Positions 26,368-35,289 of a DNA stretch of 64,000 bases are shown one piece after another. The number at the start of each line of letters is the position of its first letter. The first letter of the stretch is position 1. Source of the DNA: CAVQCJ01 sp963771835. GTDB lineage: Bacteria; Actinomycetota; Actinomycetes; Prado026. The translations under genes were made by a program, and so were the position numbers. The notes under the pieces were generated by a model. The model saw nothing but the letters and a program-made list of their open reading frames with translations. It searched no databases and was not told where the DNA came from. The stretch covers positions 1 through 64,000 of the forward strand of contig CAVYVA010000004.1 in the NCBI GenBank assembly GCA_963771835.1, written 5' to 3'.

Positions 26368-27390
26368 GTGCGGCGCTTCGTGGTGTCTGTCGTGATTCTC
26401 CTCGTGGTGGGCCTGGTGGCGCCGCTGGGGGCGGCCGGTGGCGCCCGCGCTGCGGGCAACCCGCTCGTCTTCGGGGCCGCGCAGGCGCCCTATCCGGGAG
26501 CCAGTGCCCAACAGGCCGTGACCAACCTCGAGCAGTCGATCGGTCGCACCGCGGGCTCGCCGTCCGGGCCGCTCGCGGCCATCCGGATCTACGACAACTG
26601 GGACTCCACCTTCCCGAACGCCTACATCGACTGGCTGACCAGCACGGGGCACACCGTGTTCTTGTCGGTGAAGCCCAGGCTCGCCAACGGGACTGTCATC
26701 TCCTGGTCGAGCATCGCGAACGCTCAGCCGGGCAGCGTGGTGTATGCCGGGATGCAGCGGTGGGCGAGCAACCTGAAGGCATTCGGCAGGCACATGTGGT
26801 TTGCCTTCAACCACGAGCCCGACATCCACAGCTCCGCCGTCTTCGGGTCGCCGCCGGACTTCGTCGCCGCCTGGCGCAAGGTGCGCTCGGTGCTCAAAGC
26901 GTCCGGTGTCACCGACGTCGAGTACGCGTGGACGGTGGCCGAGAGCAACTTCTTCGTCGCGCCGACTGACAGCCGGTACGCGCCGAAGTTCTACCCCGGA
27001 GACGCGTACGTCGACGACATCGCGGTCGACGCGTACAACATGTACTGCCTGCGCAAGGACGGTCATTACCAGAAGCCGTGGATGTCACTCCAGCAGGTGC
27101 TCGCCCCGCTGATGCAGTTCGCGCAGGCCCATCCGGGGCCGGGCCTGATGCTGGCGGAGTTCGGTACCCCGGAGGACGCGAAGGTCCCCGGGCGCAAAGC
27201 GCAGTGGTTCACCGATACGCGGGATCTGTTCAAGCAGCCTGGCTACGTGCGGTTCAAGGGCGCCCTGTACTGGAATCAGAAGTCGTCGAACTTCGCGAAC
27301 TGCGACTTCCGCGTCAGCTCGAGCCCGTCCTCGCTGCAGGCATTCGCCGCCCTGGCGAACGATCCCTACTACTCCGCCCCCGCGCTCTGA
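26368..27390 (+). CDS. Secreted GH26-like glycoside hydrolase
   Basis: A signal peptide (VVSVVILLVVGLVAPLGAAG) precedes a (beta/alpha)8-type domain of about 310 residues. The acid/base candidate is Glu in WFAFNHEPDIHS, and the nucleophile candidate is Glu in LMLAEFGTPED, the layout of GH26 beta-mannanase-like enzymes. It likely cuts a beta-linked polysaccharide outside the cell. The start is GTG 26368 or 26362. It stands alone, upstream of no co-directional gene. Confidence 0.75.
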   Translation: MRRFVVSVVILLVVGLVAPLGAAGGARAAGNPLVFGAAQAPYPGASAQQAVTNLEQSIGRTAGSPSGPLAAIRIYDNWDSTFPNAYIDWLTSTGHTVFLSVKPRLANGTVISWSSIANAQPGSVVYAGMQRWASNLKAFGRHMWFAFNHEPDIHSSAVFGSPPDFVAAWRKVRSVLKASGVTDVEYAWTVAESNFFVAPTDSRYAPKFYPGDAYVDDIAVDAYNMYCLRKDGHYQKPWMSLQQVLAPLMQFAQAHPGPGLMLAEFGTPEDAKVPGRKAQWFTDTRDLFKQPGYVRFKGALYWNQKSSNFANCDFRVSSSPSSLQAFAALANDPYYSAPAL

Positions 27391-27784
27391 GGCACACGGC
27401 GATCCTTGGAGCATCTCGCTCGCAACCCGAACACCGGGCCGAATAGGCACATCTCATCCCGGGGGCCCAGAACTCCGCCCAAGTGGGGGTTCGTCTTCTG
27501 CGCCTGCGGCGAGCCCTCGAACTGGATCCGGACTTGGGGGACCTGCCCGATGGCTGGGCTGGGATGCGCGCAGGTTTGCTCTGCCCGGATTGTCTCGTCG
27601 TGGTGATCGACCAGGCGCTGGAAGGGCTGATCTGAGCCACATCGAGTGCCTCGTCGGCCGCCGGGGACAGGCTGGTCAAATGTCAGGTAAGCCGTTGGCT
27701 GCGCCCTAACGCCAAGGGAACTCAGTGACCAACGGTCGAACGAGCTCTCGACCACCACCCCGTTCACCGGTTCGGAGCAAACGA
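27391..27784. other. Gene-free stretch
   Basis: About 390 bases lie between convergent genes. One plus-strand frame ending near 27637 reads ALELDPDLGDLPDGWAGMRA then GLLCPDCLVVVIDQALEGLI, which looks like the tail of a lost protein, but it has no start or family match. Otherwise nothing is seen. Confidence 0.35.
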
Positions 27785-28816
27785 CTACGAGGCGTCACCG
27801 AGCGAATGCGGGAATGGGACCGGCTCTGTCTGCCCGTCGATCGGACTGGAGTGGCGCCCGGGAGGACCTGCCTTGGGCGCAGCCGCGAGCCAGGCGCGGA
27901 CGCGGGCCGCCACCGCCCCACCGAGGTCGTCGACGGCCGCCATGGCGCCGGGACCTGGTTCTTGTGGGACCTCGACGCGGCACGGTCGACCGTCGGCGTC
28001 GAGGTCGTCGATCTGCACCCGCGTCCCGCCGGTACCGGGAAGGACCGTCTGTGGCACCGGATCGGGCCAGCACAGCTCGAACGCGTCCGGGTCCGCGCGC
28101 ACCAGGGCGGCGGCCTGGTCGAGCGAACCGGCGTCGTTGACGTTGACCCAGGCCTTTGCGTGCGTCACCGCCCGGACCGCGAGTTCCGCTTCGACGGCCC
28201 GCCGCACCAGGTCGGCGATCCCGCGTGGCGATGAGCGACCGGCCAGGATCGCCAGCGCCCGCGGTCCGACGACGATGACGCCGCTGGCGACCGGGACCGC
28301 TGCCAGGGGCGCCTCCTGGTAACCGGTGACGACTCCCTTGTCGTGCTGCACGACGGCGTAGGGGAGCCGGAACGCCTGGTCGTGCACCGCGAGGGTGAGG
28401 TCGGCCCACGCCCGCTCATGCGCGTCGACGAGGCCGGCGAGGTCCAGCGAGGTCAGATTGTCCGCACGGACCTGCAGGAGGGGTCGGTCCGACCCCGGGA
28501 CGAGGGTGAGAGCGCCCACCTCCCCCCGTCCCTCGGGCTGCTCGACCACCTCGAGCCGGGTGCCGGCGGCTTCGGCCAGCGACTGGCCTCGACCTTGCGC
28601 CCAGGCGCGCACCGGCCCGGCCGCCGTCGTCGACCCGGCGACCAGGACCGCGACCTCGCTCACGCCCGCCTTGAGCAGGGCCAACAGGTTGCGCTCGATG
28701 AGGGGAACACCCAGCACGCGGGCCATCGGTCCCGGCGCGGCCTGGCCCGCACCGGGTGCGTGCTCAGCCGTGACGCCGGCCATGATCACTCCGACGACGG
28801 GAGGGTGTACGTCCAC
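27785..28816 (-). CDS. Nucleotidyltransferase-like protein with degenerate signature
   Basis: The 343-residue protein has the overall NTP-transferase fold pattern: VVGVIMAGV at the start, VLGVPLIERNLLALLKAGVS, VRADNLTSLDLAGLVDAHE in the place of the metal-binding Asp region, and AWVNVNDAGSLDQAAALV near the end of the domain. The usual GxGxR nucleotide-binding loop is not present. The enzyme may therefore be a diverged sugar-phosphate or inositol-phosphate nucleotidyltransferase, or inactive. A C-terminal 90-residue extension is unrecognised. Confidence 0.65.
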   Translation of the reverse strand: MDVHPPVVGVIMAGVTAEHAPGAGQAAPGPMARVLGVPLIERNLLALLKAGVSEVAVLVAGSTTAAGPVRAWAQGRGQSLAEAAGTRLEVVEQPEGRGEVGALTLVPGSDRPLLQVRADNLTSLDLAGLVDAHERAWADLTLAVHDQAFRLPYAVVQHDKGVVTGYQEAPLAAVPVASGVIVVGPRALAILAGRSSPRGIADLVRRAVEAELAVRAVTHAKAWVNVNDAGSLDQAAALVRADPDAFELCWPDPVPQTVLPGTGGTRVQIDDLDADGRPCRVEVPQEPGPGAMAAVDDLGGAVAARVRAWLAAAPKAGPPGRHSSPIDGQTEPVPFPHSLGDAS

Positions 28817-28906
28817 ACGCCAATCTTGCCGGGACTTCTCCGCCGGCGTACACGCATCGCGAACTCGCCCCCTCGCAGGACGCGTGGGGTGGAGCCGGTG
28901 TTCGCT

Positions 28907-30139
28907 CTAGCCGGCGGTGGGGCTGAGTTGGCCGAAGCCCTGCTGCGACCAGGTGGCCTGGCCGGAGGCGTCCGGCGTGCCCAGCTTGGTGAAGTCGCCA
29001 CCCACCTGCAGGGACCCGCCGCCGTTGGCCAGCGAGAAGACACCCAGCGGGCTGTTGGCCGCAGGGTTCCAGGGGTCGATCACACCCGTCGTGGGGTCCA
29101 TCGCCAGGACCTTGTGCCGGGTGGCCTGGTTGGTGGGGCACTTGAAGCCGCTGGTGGCTCCGTCGACCACGCCGACGCAGACGTTGTCGAAGTGGCCGCC
29201 TGCGTAGAGCACCCCGTTCATGATCGTGATGGCCTGCACGCCGCCGTCGGTCTGCAGGGTCCACAGGCGGTTCCCGGTGGACAGGTCGAACGCGCCGACG
29301 TGCCCGCCGGATCCGTCACCGGCCGCGAACAGCGTCGAGCCGTAGAACGCGATGCCGTGCAGGGGGTAGCCGGGGTGGAGCTTCCACGGCTGGGGTGAGC
29401 CGTCGACCGGGGACAGCCTGGCGAGGATCTTCTGGGTGGTGTCGCCGTTGATCGACAGGAAGTCACCGCCGACGAACACGGACTGGCCGTCGGGGGCGGC
29501 CTGGATGACCCGGACCCGGTTGTCGGCCTGCGGCAGCCAGGTCGGGCTCAGCGCTCCGGTGGCGTCCACCGCGGCCAGCCGCGTCCGCGCGACGCCGTTG
29601 ACCTGGTCGAAGGTGCCGCCGAAGTAGATCAGAGTGGGTGTGACAGCTATCGCGTTGACCTGCAGGTCGGCCTTGGGTGCCCAGGGCAGGGCTGCGCCCG
29701 TGGTCGCGTCCAGCTCCGCGAGCCGACCGCGAGAGACTCCGGCGACCTTCGCGAACGACCCGCCGACGTAGACCGCCGTGCCGTCCAGGGAGGCCGTGAG
29801 CGCGAGGACCTCCTTGTCTGCGCCCGGGTTCCACGCCAGCAGTGCCCCGCTGGTGCGGTCGAAGGCGGCCAGGTGGTTGCGGACCACCTCCCCGGTGCCG
29901 GCGGCTGCGCCCGACGGCCGGACCGAGGTGAACTGGCCGCCCAGGTAGACGGTGTTCCCGATCGTCACGATGGTGTCCACGCGGCCGTTGGTCTGGAAGG
30001 TGGCGTCGGCCTTCTGCGACAGGTTCGAGGTCATCGCGAGCGCCGGATCCATCGCCACCAACAACCCTGTAGCGGTGATCACCGATAGGACCGCCGCGCT
30101 GGGCACCCAACGGGTGCCAACCCTCGAAACACGCGTCAC
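28907..30139 (-). CDS. Secreted beta-propeller (Delta-60-type repeat) protein
   Basis: After a signal peptide (SAAVLSVITATGLLVAM) the protein consists of repeats with the pattern VYLGGQFTSV...LAAFD...LLAWNP, VYVGGSFAKVAG...LAELD, IYFGGTFDQVNG, VFVGGDFLSING and LYAGGHFDNV. These fit Delta-60/propeller blades. The 410-residue product is secreted; such proteins are structural or binding modules at the surface. The GTG at 30139 has GGGGAGTG upstream. No catalytic motif is seen. Confidence 0.75.
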   Translation of the reverse strand: MTRVSRVGTRWVPSAAVLSVITATGLLVAMDPALAMTSNLSQKADATFQTNGRVDTIVTIGNTVYLGGQFTSVRPSGAAAGTGEVVRNHLAAFDRTSGALLAWNPGADKEVLALTASLDGTAVYVGGSFAKVAGVSRGRLAELDATTGAALPWAPKADLQVNAIAVTPTLIYFGGTFDQVNGVARTRLAAVDATGALSPTWLPQADNRVRVIQAAPDGQSVFVGGDFLSINGDTTQKILARLSPVDGSPQPWKLHPGYPLHGIAFYGSTLFAAGDGSGGHVGAFDLSTGNRLWTLQTDGGVQAITIMNGVLYAGGHFDNVCVGVVDGATSGFKCPTNQATRHKVLAMDPTTGVIDPWNPAANSPLGVFSLANGGGSLQVGGDFTKLGTPDASGQATWSQQGFGQLSPTAG

Positions 30140-30268
30140 TGTGACACCACTCCCCTGGATCGCCCCGGACCGTCGGCGGTCACCGTAGCCCATCTGGCGA
30201 CGCCCACGTCACCGCCGGGGAGTCCAACGGCCCTAACCGGTCCGTCCCGCGCGGCGCAGCATGAAGGC

Positions 30269-31159
30269 ATGAGGCTCACTCGCCGGAGTTGGTTGGCACC
30301 GCTCACCGTGCTGCTCGCGGCGAGTCTGCTGCTCGCCGCCTGCGCCGGCCGTCAGCCTGGCGGCCCCCCAGGCAGCGCATCGGCGAGCACCCAGTCGTCG
30401 CCCCCGACGAGTTCCACCCCGTCGACCCCCACCGCGCCTTCGAGCTCCCCCACCCACCGGGTCGTCCCCGCTGGCGGCGCCTACGTCACCCACGTGCCGG
30501 TGCCTGCGGGCTGCCTGACGGTTGGACCGGCCATCGTCGGAGTGAAGGTCTACCTGATCCAACGGGCCCTGCACCTCGTCGGGCACCGCGAGCGTTACGA
30601 CTCGGCGACACAGTCGGCGGTGCGGGCCTTCCAGGCCTCCCACGCCCTGCCCGTGACGGGGCTGGTCGACGCCGCCACCTGGTCAGCCCTCGGCACCGGC
30701 TACCCCTTCTGCGTGGACCGCTACACCCAGCAGCCCGTCGTGATGCCAGGTGCCCCGGCGGCGGCGCGGATCGAGGCGATGATCGCGTACGCGACCCACC
30801 GACTAGGCACGGCGTACATGTGGGGTGGGGCCGGCCCGATCGGTTACGACTGCTCGGGGCTGATCATCCAGGCCATGTACGCAGGCGGCCGGGTCGTGCC
30901 GGGGCTGACCACGGACTTGCATGTGCAAGCCAGCTTCCGGGACACGCAGTTCATGTATGCGTCGAAGCTGCTGCACGAGCCGTTCGCCCAACGCCGGCGC
31001 GGCGATCTGGTGTTCTACGGTTCGACGCTCTCGCACATGGCCATCTACCTCGGGAACGGACAGATCGTGGAAGCGGTCCGTCCGACAATCCGGATCGCCA
31101 CCCTGTACGCCGACGGCCTCGACGCTCAGCCATACGTCGTCCGGCCGTTTCCGTCCTAA
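30269..31159 (+). CDS. Lipoprotein peptidoglycan hydrolase: PG-binding plus NlpC/P60
   Basis: The lipobox LLAAC is followed by a Ser/Thr/Pro linker, a PG_binding_1 domain (VYLIQRALHLVGHRERYDSA through TGLVDAATWSALG) and a C-terminal NlpC/P60 peptidase. The catalytic Cys lies in IGYDCSGLI and the His in LSHMAIYLGNG. The enzyme is expected to cut peptide stems of peptidoglycan outside the membrane during growth or division. It has 296 residues and its start ATG is 30269. Confidence 0.92.
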   Translation: MRLTRRSWLAPLTVLLAASLLLAACAGRQPGGPPGSASASTQSSPPTSSTPSTPTAPSSSPTHRVVPAGGAYVTHVPVPAGCLTVGPAIVGVKVYLIQRALHLVGHRERYDSATQSAVRAFQASHALPVTGLVDAATWSALGTGYPFCVDRYTQQPVVMPGAPAAARIEAMIAYATHRLGTAYMWGGAGPIGYDCSGLIIQAMYAGGRVVPGLTTDLHVQASFRDTQFMYASKLLHEPFAQRRRGDLVFYGSTLSHMAIYLGNGQIVEAVRPTIRIATLYADGLDAQPYVVRPFPS

Positions 31160-31475
31160 GGAGCCCCGTCAACTCGCGGCGTACGATTGTTTCCCAACCG
31201 ACCCTTAGTCGTCTCCCGGCTCGGCTTGGGGTTGGTGCGAGGTCGGGGGGTCGATTTCGCTACCGCGGACCCTCGGCTGCCGCTTCGCCGGGGGTCCGCG
31301 GCAGGTCAGGACCTGCGCTCGCCCAGACCCCGGAATGTACCCGCCCGCGAACGGCACTCCGGGGTGCGCGCCGATGCGGTTACGCCCCAGCCGACTCTCG
31401 CGCCGGACACCGAGAGCGCAGACCGGTTCCCGAGTTCCGTTTGCCAGCCCCTTACCGGGCGGACGGTATCTGTGG
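31160..31475. other. Structured leader region
   Basis: This 316-base stretch before the four-helix membrane protein holds two adjacent hairpins and a minus-orientation variant of the dispersed motif at 31348-31369. No coding frame is supported here. Confidence 0.45.
31263..31316 (+). terminator. Two adjacent stem-loops, possible terminator or leader structure
   Basis: CCGCGGACCC (31263-31272) pairs perfectly with GGGTCCGCGG (31292-31301). Directly adjoining is the palindrome GCAGGTC-AG-GACCTGC (31301-31316). They lie about 100 bases after the NlpC/P60 stop and 160 bases before the next start, so they could end the first transcript or act in the leader of the second. Confidence 0.5.
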
Positions 31476-32183
31476 ATGGTGGACCTGTATCGAAACGGCG
31501 CAAGGCCCGAGCCTCTCGGCGACCTCATGGCGACGGCCAGCGGTCGGACGCACCGCGACGACCCCGTGCGGGGTCGGACCGGTGGACCCGCCGGGAACGC
31601 CCGGCTCACCTCGTGGACCGGACTGGTCCTGCTGGTGCTCCTGGCCGTCGAGGGTGCGACGCTGCTGGCGCTGGGCAGCCTGCTCGGCGTGCACATCCTC
31701 GTCGGGGCCGTGGTCGTACCGCCGGTCCTGCTGAAGACCGCGACGACGGGATGGCGTTTCCTCCGGTACTACGGCGGAGATCAGGACTACCGCCTGGCCG
31801 GTCCTCCCCCACTCGTTCTGCGGATCCTCGGCCCACTCGTGATCGTGAGCACGTTGGCGGTACTCGGTTCCGGTCTCGGTCTTGTCGTCATGGGCGCGGA
31901 CGGGCTGCGGCCGCTCGTCGGCGCCGGTGGCCTCGACGTGAGCATGACGACGCTGCACAAGGCGAGCTTCATCGTCTGGTTCGCCGTGATGACCCTCCAC
32001 GTGCTCGCCCGCACCGTGCCGGCGTTGCGTGCGGTCGGATCCGCGCAGTCACGTTCACGGCAGGTCCGCGGCGGACCGGGCCGGCTGGCCGTGCTGGGCG
32101 TGAGTCTGTTCGCCGGTGTCCTGCTCGGTGTCCTGGCACTCGCCAGCTCGTCCTGGTGGACCACGACGTGGGTGCAGCACTGA
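31476..32183 (+). CDS. Four-helix membrane protein, cytochrome b561/DUF4405-like layout
   Basis: The 235-residue protein has about four membrane helices (LVLLVLLAVEGATLLALGSL, ILGPLVIVSTLAVLGSGLGL and two more). Conserved-looking His residues in LGVHILVGAVVV, TTLHKASFIVWF and VMTLHVLART could hold heme, as in b561-like or DUF4405 proteins. The ATG at 31476 is the best of several weak starts. It lies 52 bases before the DprE cluster but probably has its own leader. Confidence 0.6.
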   Translation: MVDLYRNGARPEPLGDLMATASGRTHRDDPVRGRTGGPAGNARLTSWTGLVLLVLLAVEGATLLALGSLLGVHILVGAVVVPPVLLKTATTGWRFLRYYGGDQDYRLAGPPPLVLRILGPLVIVSTLAVLGSGLGLVVMGADGLRPLVGAGGLDVSMTTLHKASFIVWFAVMTLHVLARTVPALRAVGSAQSRSRQVRGGPGRLAVLGVSLFAGVLLGVLALASSSWWTTTWVQH

Positions 32184-32235
32184 GGCTGACACGGGGTTTA
32201 CCTGGCGTAGACCGAGCCGGGCGCAGGCTCGTCGG

Positions 32236-33147
32236 GTGACCGCAGAACGCGAGCATGCCGTCCGCAGCATGGCGCATCAGGCTCCGGCTCTGCCGCTGCT
32301 GCGCGCCGTCCGTCCGCGTCAGTGGCTGAAGAACGTGCTCGTCCTAGCGGCACCGGTCGCCGCGGGTACGTTGATCTCGTGGCCTGTCCTGGGGCGGGTG
32401 GCGCTCACCTTCGTCGTGTTCTGCCTCATGTCAGGTTCTGTCTACCTGGTCAACGACGTGCGAGACGCGGACAGCGATCGTCGTCATCCTGTGAAGTGCC
32501 GCCGGCCGATCGCTGCTGGCGAACTGTCCGTCACCACCGCAGTCATGTCGGCCGCCATCCTTTGCGTCTGCGCGGTCGCCCTGTCCCTGCTCGTCAGCTG
32601 GCGTCTGACCGTCTTGCTCGGCCTGTACGCGGCGCTCTCGCTGGCCTACAGCTTCGGTGTCAAGCGCGAACCCGTCTTCGACCTGGCAGTCGTTACGGCA
32701 GGCTTCCTGCTCCGCGCAGTCGCCGGCGGGGTCGCCGCGCAGGTGCCGTTGTCGGAGTGGTTCCTTCTCGTCGCATCGTTCGGTTCTCTGTTCATGGTGG
32801 CCGGGAAGAGGTATGCGGACGTGCTGCAGGCCGAGTCCGCCGAGGGGGTGGAGTGGGACGTGGTCGGGTACACCTCCAGCTTCCTGCGCTTCGTCTGGGG
32901 AATGGCGGCCGCGGTCACGATCACGGCCTACTCACTGTGGGCGTTCCAGGTCGGCGCCTCGCAGGGTGAGCCGGGTTGGGCGCAGCTGTCCGTCGCACCG
33001 TTCACCCTCGCCATCCTTCGGTACGCCCTCGACGTCGACCGCGGCGCCGCGGGCGCGCCCGAGGATGTGGTGCTGGGCGACAAGAGCTTGCTCGTCCTGG
33101 GAGTCATCTGGCTCGTGCTCTTCGCGGCAGCGGCCGATGTCGGCTGA
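32236..33147 (+). CDS. UbiA family decaprenyl-phosphate phosphoribosyltransferase-like protein
   Basis: The 303-residue integral membrane protein has the UbiA motif NDVRDADSDRRHPVKCRRPI (first Asp-rich site) and a second Asp motif region near the AYSFGVKRE segment. Together with DprE1/DprE2 downstream it matches the mycobacterial Rv3806c type, which transfers phosphoribose from PRPP to decaprenyl phosphate. Its stop lies inside the next gene (11-base overlap), indicating coupling. It starts at GTG 32236. Confidence 0.88.
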   Translation: MTAEREHAVRSMAHQAPALPLLRAVRPRQWLKNVLVLAAPVAAGTLISWPVLGRVALTFVVFCLMSGSVYLVNDVRDADSDRRHPVKCRRPIAAGELSVTTAVMSAAILCVCAVALSLLVSWRLTVLLGLYAALSLAYSFGVKREPVFDLAVVTAGFLLRAVAGGVAAQVPLSEWFLLVASFGSLFMVAGKRYADVLQAESAEGVEWDVVGYTSSFLRFVWGMAAAVTITAYSLWAFQVGASQGEPGWAQLSVAPFTLAILRYALDVDRGAAGAPEDVVLGDKSLLVLGVIWLVLFAAAADVG

Positions 33148-34501
33148 TGTGGCGCCGACGCTGCGCGAGCTCAGCGGGTGGGGGCGCACGTCGCCGACGG
33201 TGTCCTCCTACGTCGAGCCGCCGGACCGGGACGGCCTCCTCGCCGCGTTCCGCGCTGCCGACCCGTCCCGCGGCACGATCGCCCGCGGACTGGGGCGCTC
33301 GTACGGCGACCCGGCGCAGAACGCCGGCGGGTGCGTGCTGGGGACGAGCCGGCTGGATCGGGTGCTCGGGCTGGACACGGCAGCGGGCACGGTCACCGTG
33401 GAGGCAGGCGTGTCGATCGGCCGGCTGTGCCGGCGCCTGCTCGCCGAGAAGATGTTCGTGCCGGTAACGCCGGGCACCCGCGCCGTAACCATCGGCGGCG
33501 CGATCGCAGCCGACGTCCACGGGAAGAACCATCACCGCGACGGCGCGTTCGGACAGCACGTGCTCGCGATGACGCTGCTGCTCGCCGACGGTGACGTCCG
33601 TGTCGTGACCCCGCAGCCCGACGGCGATCCGGAGCTGTTCTGGGGAACATTGGGCGGCATGGGCCTGACGGGGGTCGTCCTGGACGCCACCGTGCGGACC
33701 CTCCCGGTCCAGAGCCCCTGGATGTCCGTGGACACCAGGCGCGCGGAGAGTCTGGATGCGCTGCTCGCGCTGCTGGCCGAAGCCGACCAGCGGCGGTACT
33801 CGGTGGCCTGGGTGGACTGCCTTGCCCGTGGACGCCACGCCGGGCGTGGTGTCGTCACGTCGGCCGAGCACGCCGGGCCGGACGATGTCGCGGCGTGGGG
33901 CTCCCGGCGACCCGATCCGGACCCGCCGGCACGGGTCCGCGCTCCCGGGTGGGCTCCACCAGGCCTGTTGAACCGGTGGACCGTCGCCGCGTTCAACCAG
34001 GCCTGGTACCGCTCCGCCCCCACGTGGCGGCAGGGTGAGCGACAGAGCCCAGCCCGGTTCTTCCACCCGCTGGACGCGGTGGACGGCTGGAATCGTCTGT
34101 ACGGGCCGCGGGGCCTGGTGCAGTACCAGTGCGTCGTACCCGACACTGGCACGCTGGAGACGGTGCTCGCCGGGTTGCGTGCCGCCCGGGCCCCGTCCTT
34201 CCTGGCGGTGCTCAAACGCTTCGGTGCCGCCGACCCCGGCCCGCTGTCCTTCCCCCGACCGGGATGGACGCTCGCACTCGACCTGCCCGCGGGCACCGAA
34301 GGTCTTCAGTCGTTGCTGGACAGCCTCGACGAGACAGTGGCGACTGCCGGCGGCAGCGTCTACCTGGCCAAGGACTCCCGGATGCGTCCCGAGCTGCTCC
34401 CAGTGTTCTACCCGGGTCTGGACCGTTGGCACGCACTCCGGGAACGGGTGGACCCCGGTGGACGTTGGCGCTCGGACCAGTCGCGGAGGTTGTCGTTGTG
34501 A
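33137..34501 (+). CDS. dprE1: Decaprenylphosphoryl-beta-D-ribose 2'-oxidase
   Basis: The 454-residue FAD protein has the FAD_binding_4 signature (ARGLGRSYGDPAQNAGG, then AADVHGKNHHRDGAFG) and the C-terminal catalytic Lys in VYLAKDSRM. It oxidises decaprenyl-phosphoryl-ribose, the first half of epimerisation to the arabinose donor for cell-wall arabinan. At the site equivalent to M. tuberculosis Cys387, the covalent benzothiazinone target, the sequence reads GWTLALDLP, so an Ala replaces the Cys. It overlaps both UbiA and dprE2. Confidence 0.92.
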   Translation: MSADVAPTLRELSGWGRTSPTVSSYVEPPDRDGLLAAFRAADPSRGTIARGLGRSYGDPAQNAGGCVLGTSRLDRVLGLDTAAGTVTVEAGVSIGRLCRRLLAEKMFVPVTPGTRAVTIGGAIAADVHGKNHHRDGAFGQHVLAMTLLLADGDVRVVTPQPDGDPELFWGTLGGMGLTGVVLDATVRTLPVQSPWMSVDTRRAESLDALLALLAEADQRRYSVAWVDCLARGRHAGRGVVTSAEHAGPDDVAAWGSRRPDPDPPARVRAPGWAPPGLLNRWTVAAFNQAWYRSAPTWRQGERQSPARFFHPLDAVDGWNRLYGPRGLVQYQCVVPDTGTLETVLAGLRAARAPSFLAVLKRFGAADPGPLSFPRPGWTLALDLPAGTEGLQSLLDSLDETVATAGGSVYLAKDSRMRPELLPVFYPGLDRWHALRERVDPGGRWRSDQSRRLSL

Positions 34502-35277
34502 TCGACTCGTTGGGCGCCGTGCAGTCTCTGGCCATCCTCGGTGGCACGTCCGAAATCGGTCTTGCAGTGTGCCGCGAGCTAGCGGTTGGCGGTCGGCTGC
34601 AACGGGTCGCGCTGGCCGGCCGCGACCCGGCCACGCTCGAGGACGCCGCCCTGCAGGTGAAGGCGTGGGGCGTCAACAGCGTGCGCACTGTCCCGTTCGA
34701 CGCGACGGTCGAAGCGGGGCATGGCGCCACTGTGCGGGAGCTGTTCGCGGACGGCGACGTCGACGTCGTTCTGCTCGCCTTCGGTGTGCTCGGCGACCGG
34801 TCCGGCACGGCTGGCACCGCCAGCCCGCTCGCAGACGTTGAGCAGGCTGTCCGCGTCGCACACGTGAACTACGTCGGCGCCGTTTCTGTGGGGCTTCGCG
34901 TTGCGGCCGCTCTTCGGCAGCAGGGGCACGGCACGCTCGTCGTCCTGTCGTCGGTCGCCGCCGAGCGCGGGCGCGCCGGCAATTTCGTGTACGGGTCGAC
35001 GAAGGCTGGTCTGGACACGTTCGCTCAGGGACTCGGTGACCGGCTCCATGGAACCGGCGTTCGGGTCATGGTGGTCCGACCGGGGTTCGTGCGGACCCGG
35101 ATGACTGCGGGCATGCCCGAGGCGCCTTTCGCCTGCGACGCCGAGGACGTCGGCCGGGCCGTGGTGCGCGCGCTGCGGACCCACCGACAGGTCGTGTGGG
35201 TGCCCCCGGTCCTGCGTGTGGTCATGGCCGGGGTACGGCACCTGCCGCGTCCGCTGTTCCGACGGCTGCCCGGGTGA
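34498..35277 (+). CDS. dprE2: Decaprenylphosphoryl-D-2-keto erythropentose reductase
   Basis: The 259-residue SDR has the cofactor motif ILGGTSEIGLAVCREL and the catalytic Ser/Tyr/Lys as VLSSVAAER and VYGSTKAG. With DprE1 it completes the ribose-to-arabinose epimerisation on decaprenyl phosphate, giving DPA for arabinan or arabinose-decorated glycans. The GTG at 34498 overlaps the dprE1 stop by 4 bases. It converges on the next gene with 12 bases between. Confidence 0.92.
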   Translation: MIDSLGAVQSLAILGGTSEIGLAVCRELAVGGRLQRVALAGRDPATLEDAALQVKAWGVNSVRTVPFDATVEAGHGATVRELFADGDVDVVLLAFGVLGDRSGTAGTASPLADVEQAVRVAHVNYVGAVSVGLRVAAALRQQGHGTLVVLSSVAAERGRAGNFVYGSTKAGLDTFAQGLGDRLHGTGVRVMVVRPGFVRTRMTAGMPEAPFACDAEDVGRAVVRALRTHRQVVWVPPVLRVVMAGVRHLPRPLFRRLPG

Positions 35278-35289
35278 CAGGCACGGCCG

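Noticed and set aside
31160..31475. Possible c-di-AMP (ydaO-type) riboswitch near a peptidoglycan hydrolase
   Set aside because: The stem-loops lie after, not before, the NlpC/P60 gene, and the conserved ydaO bases were not found.
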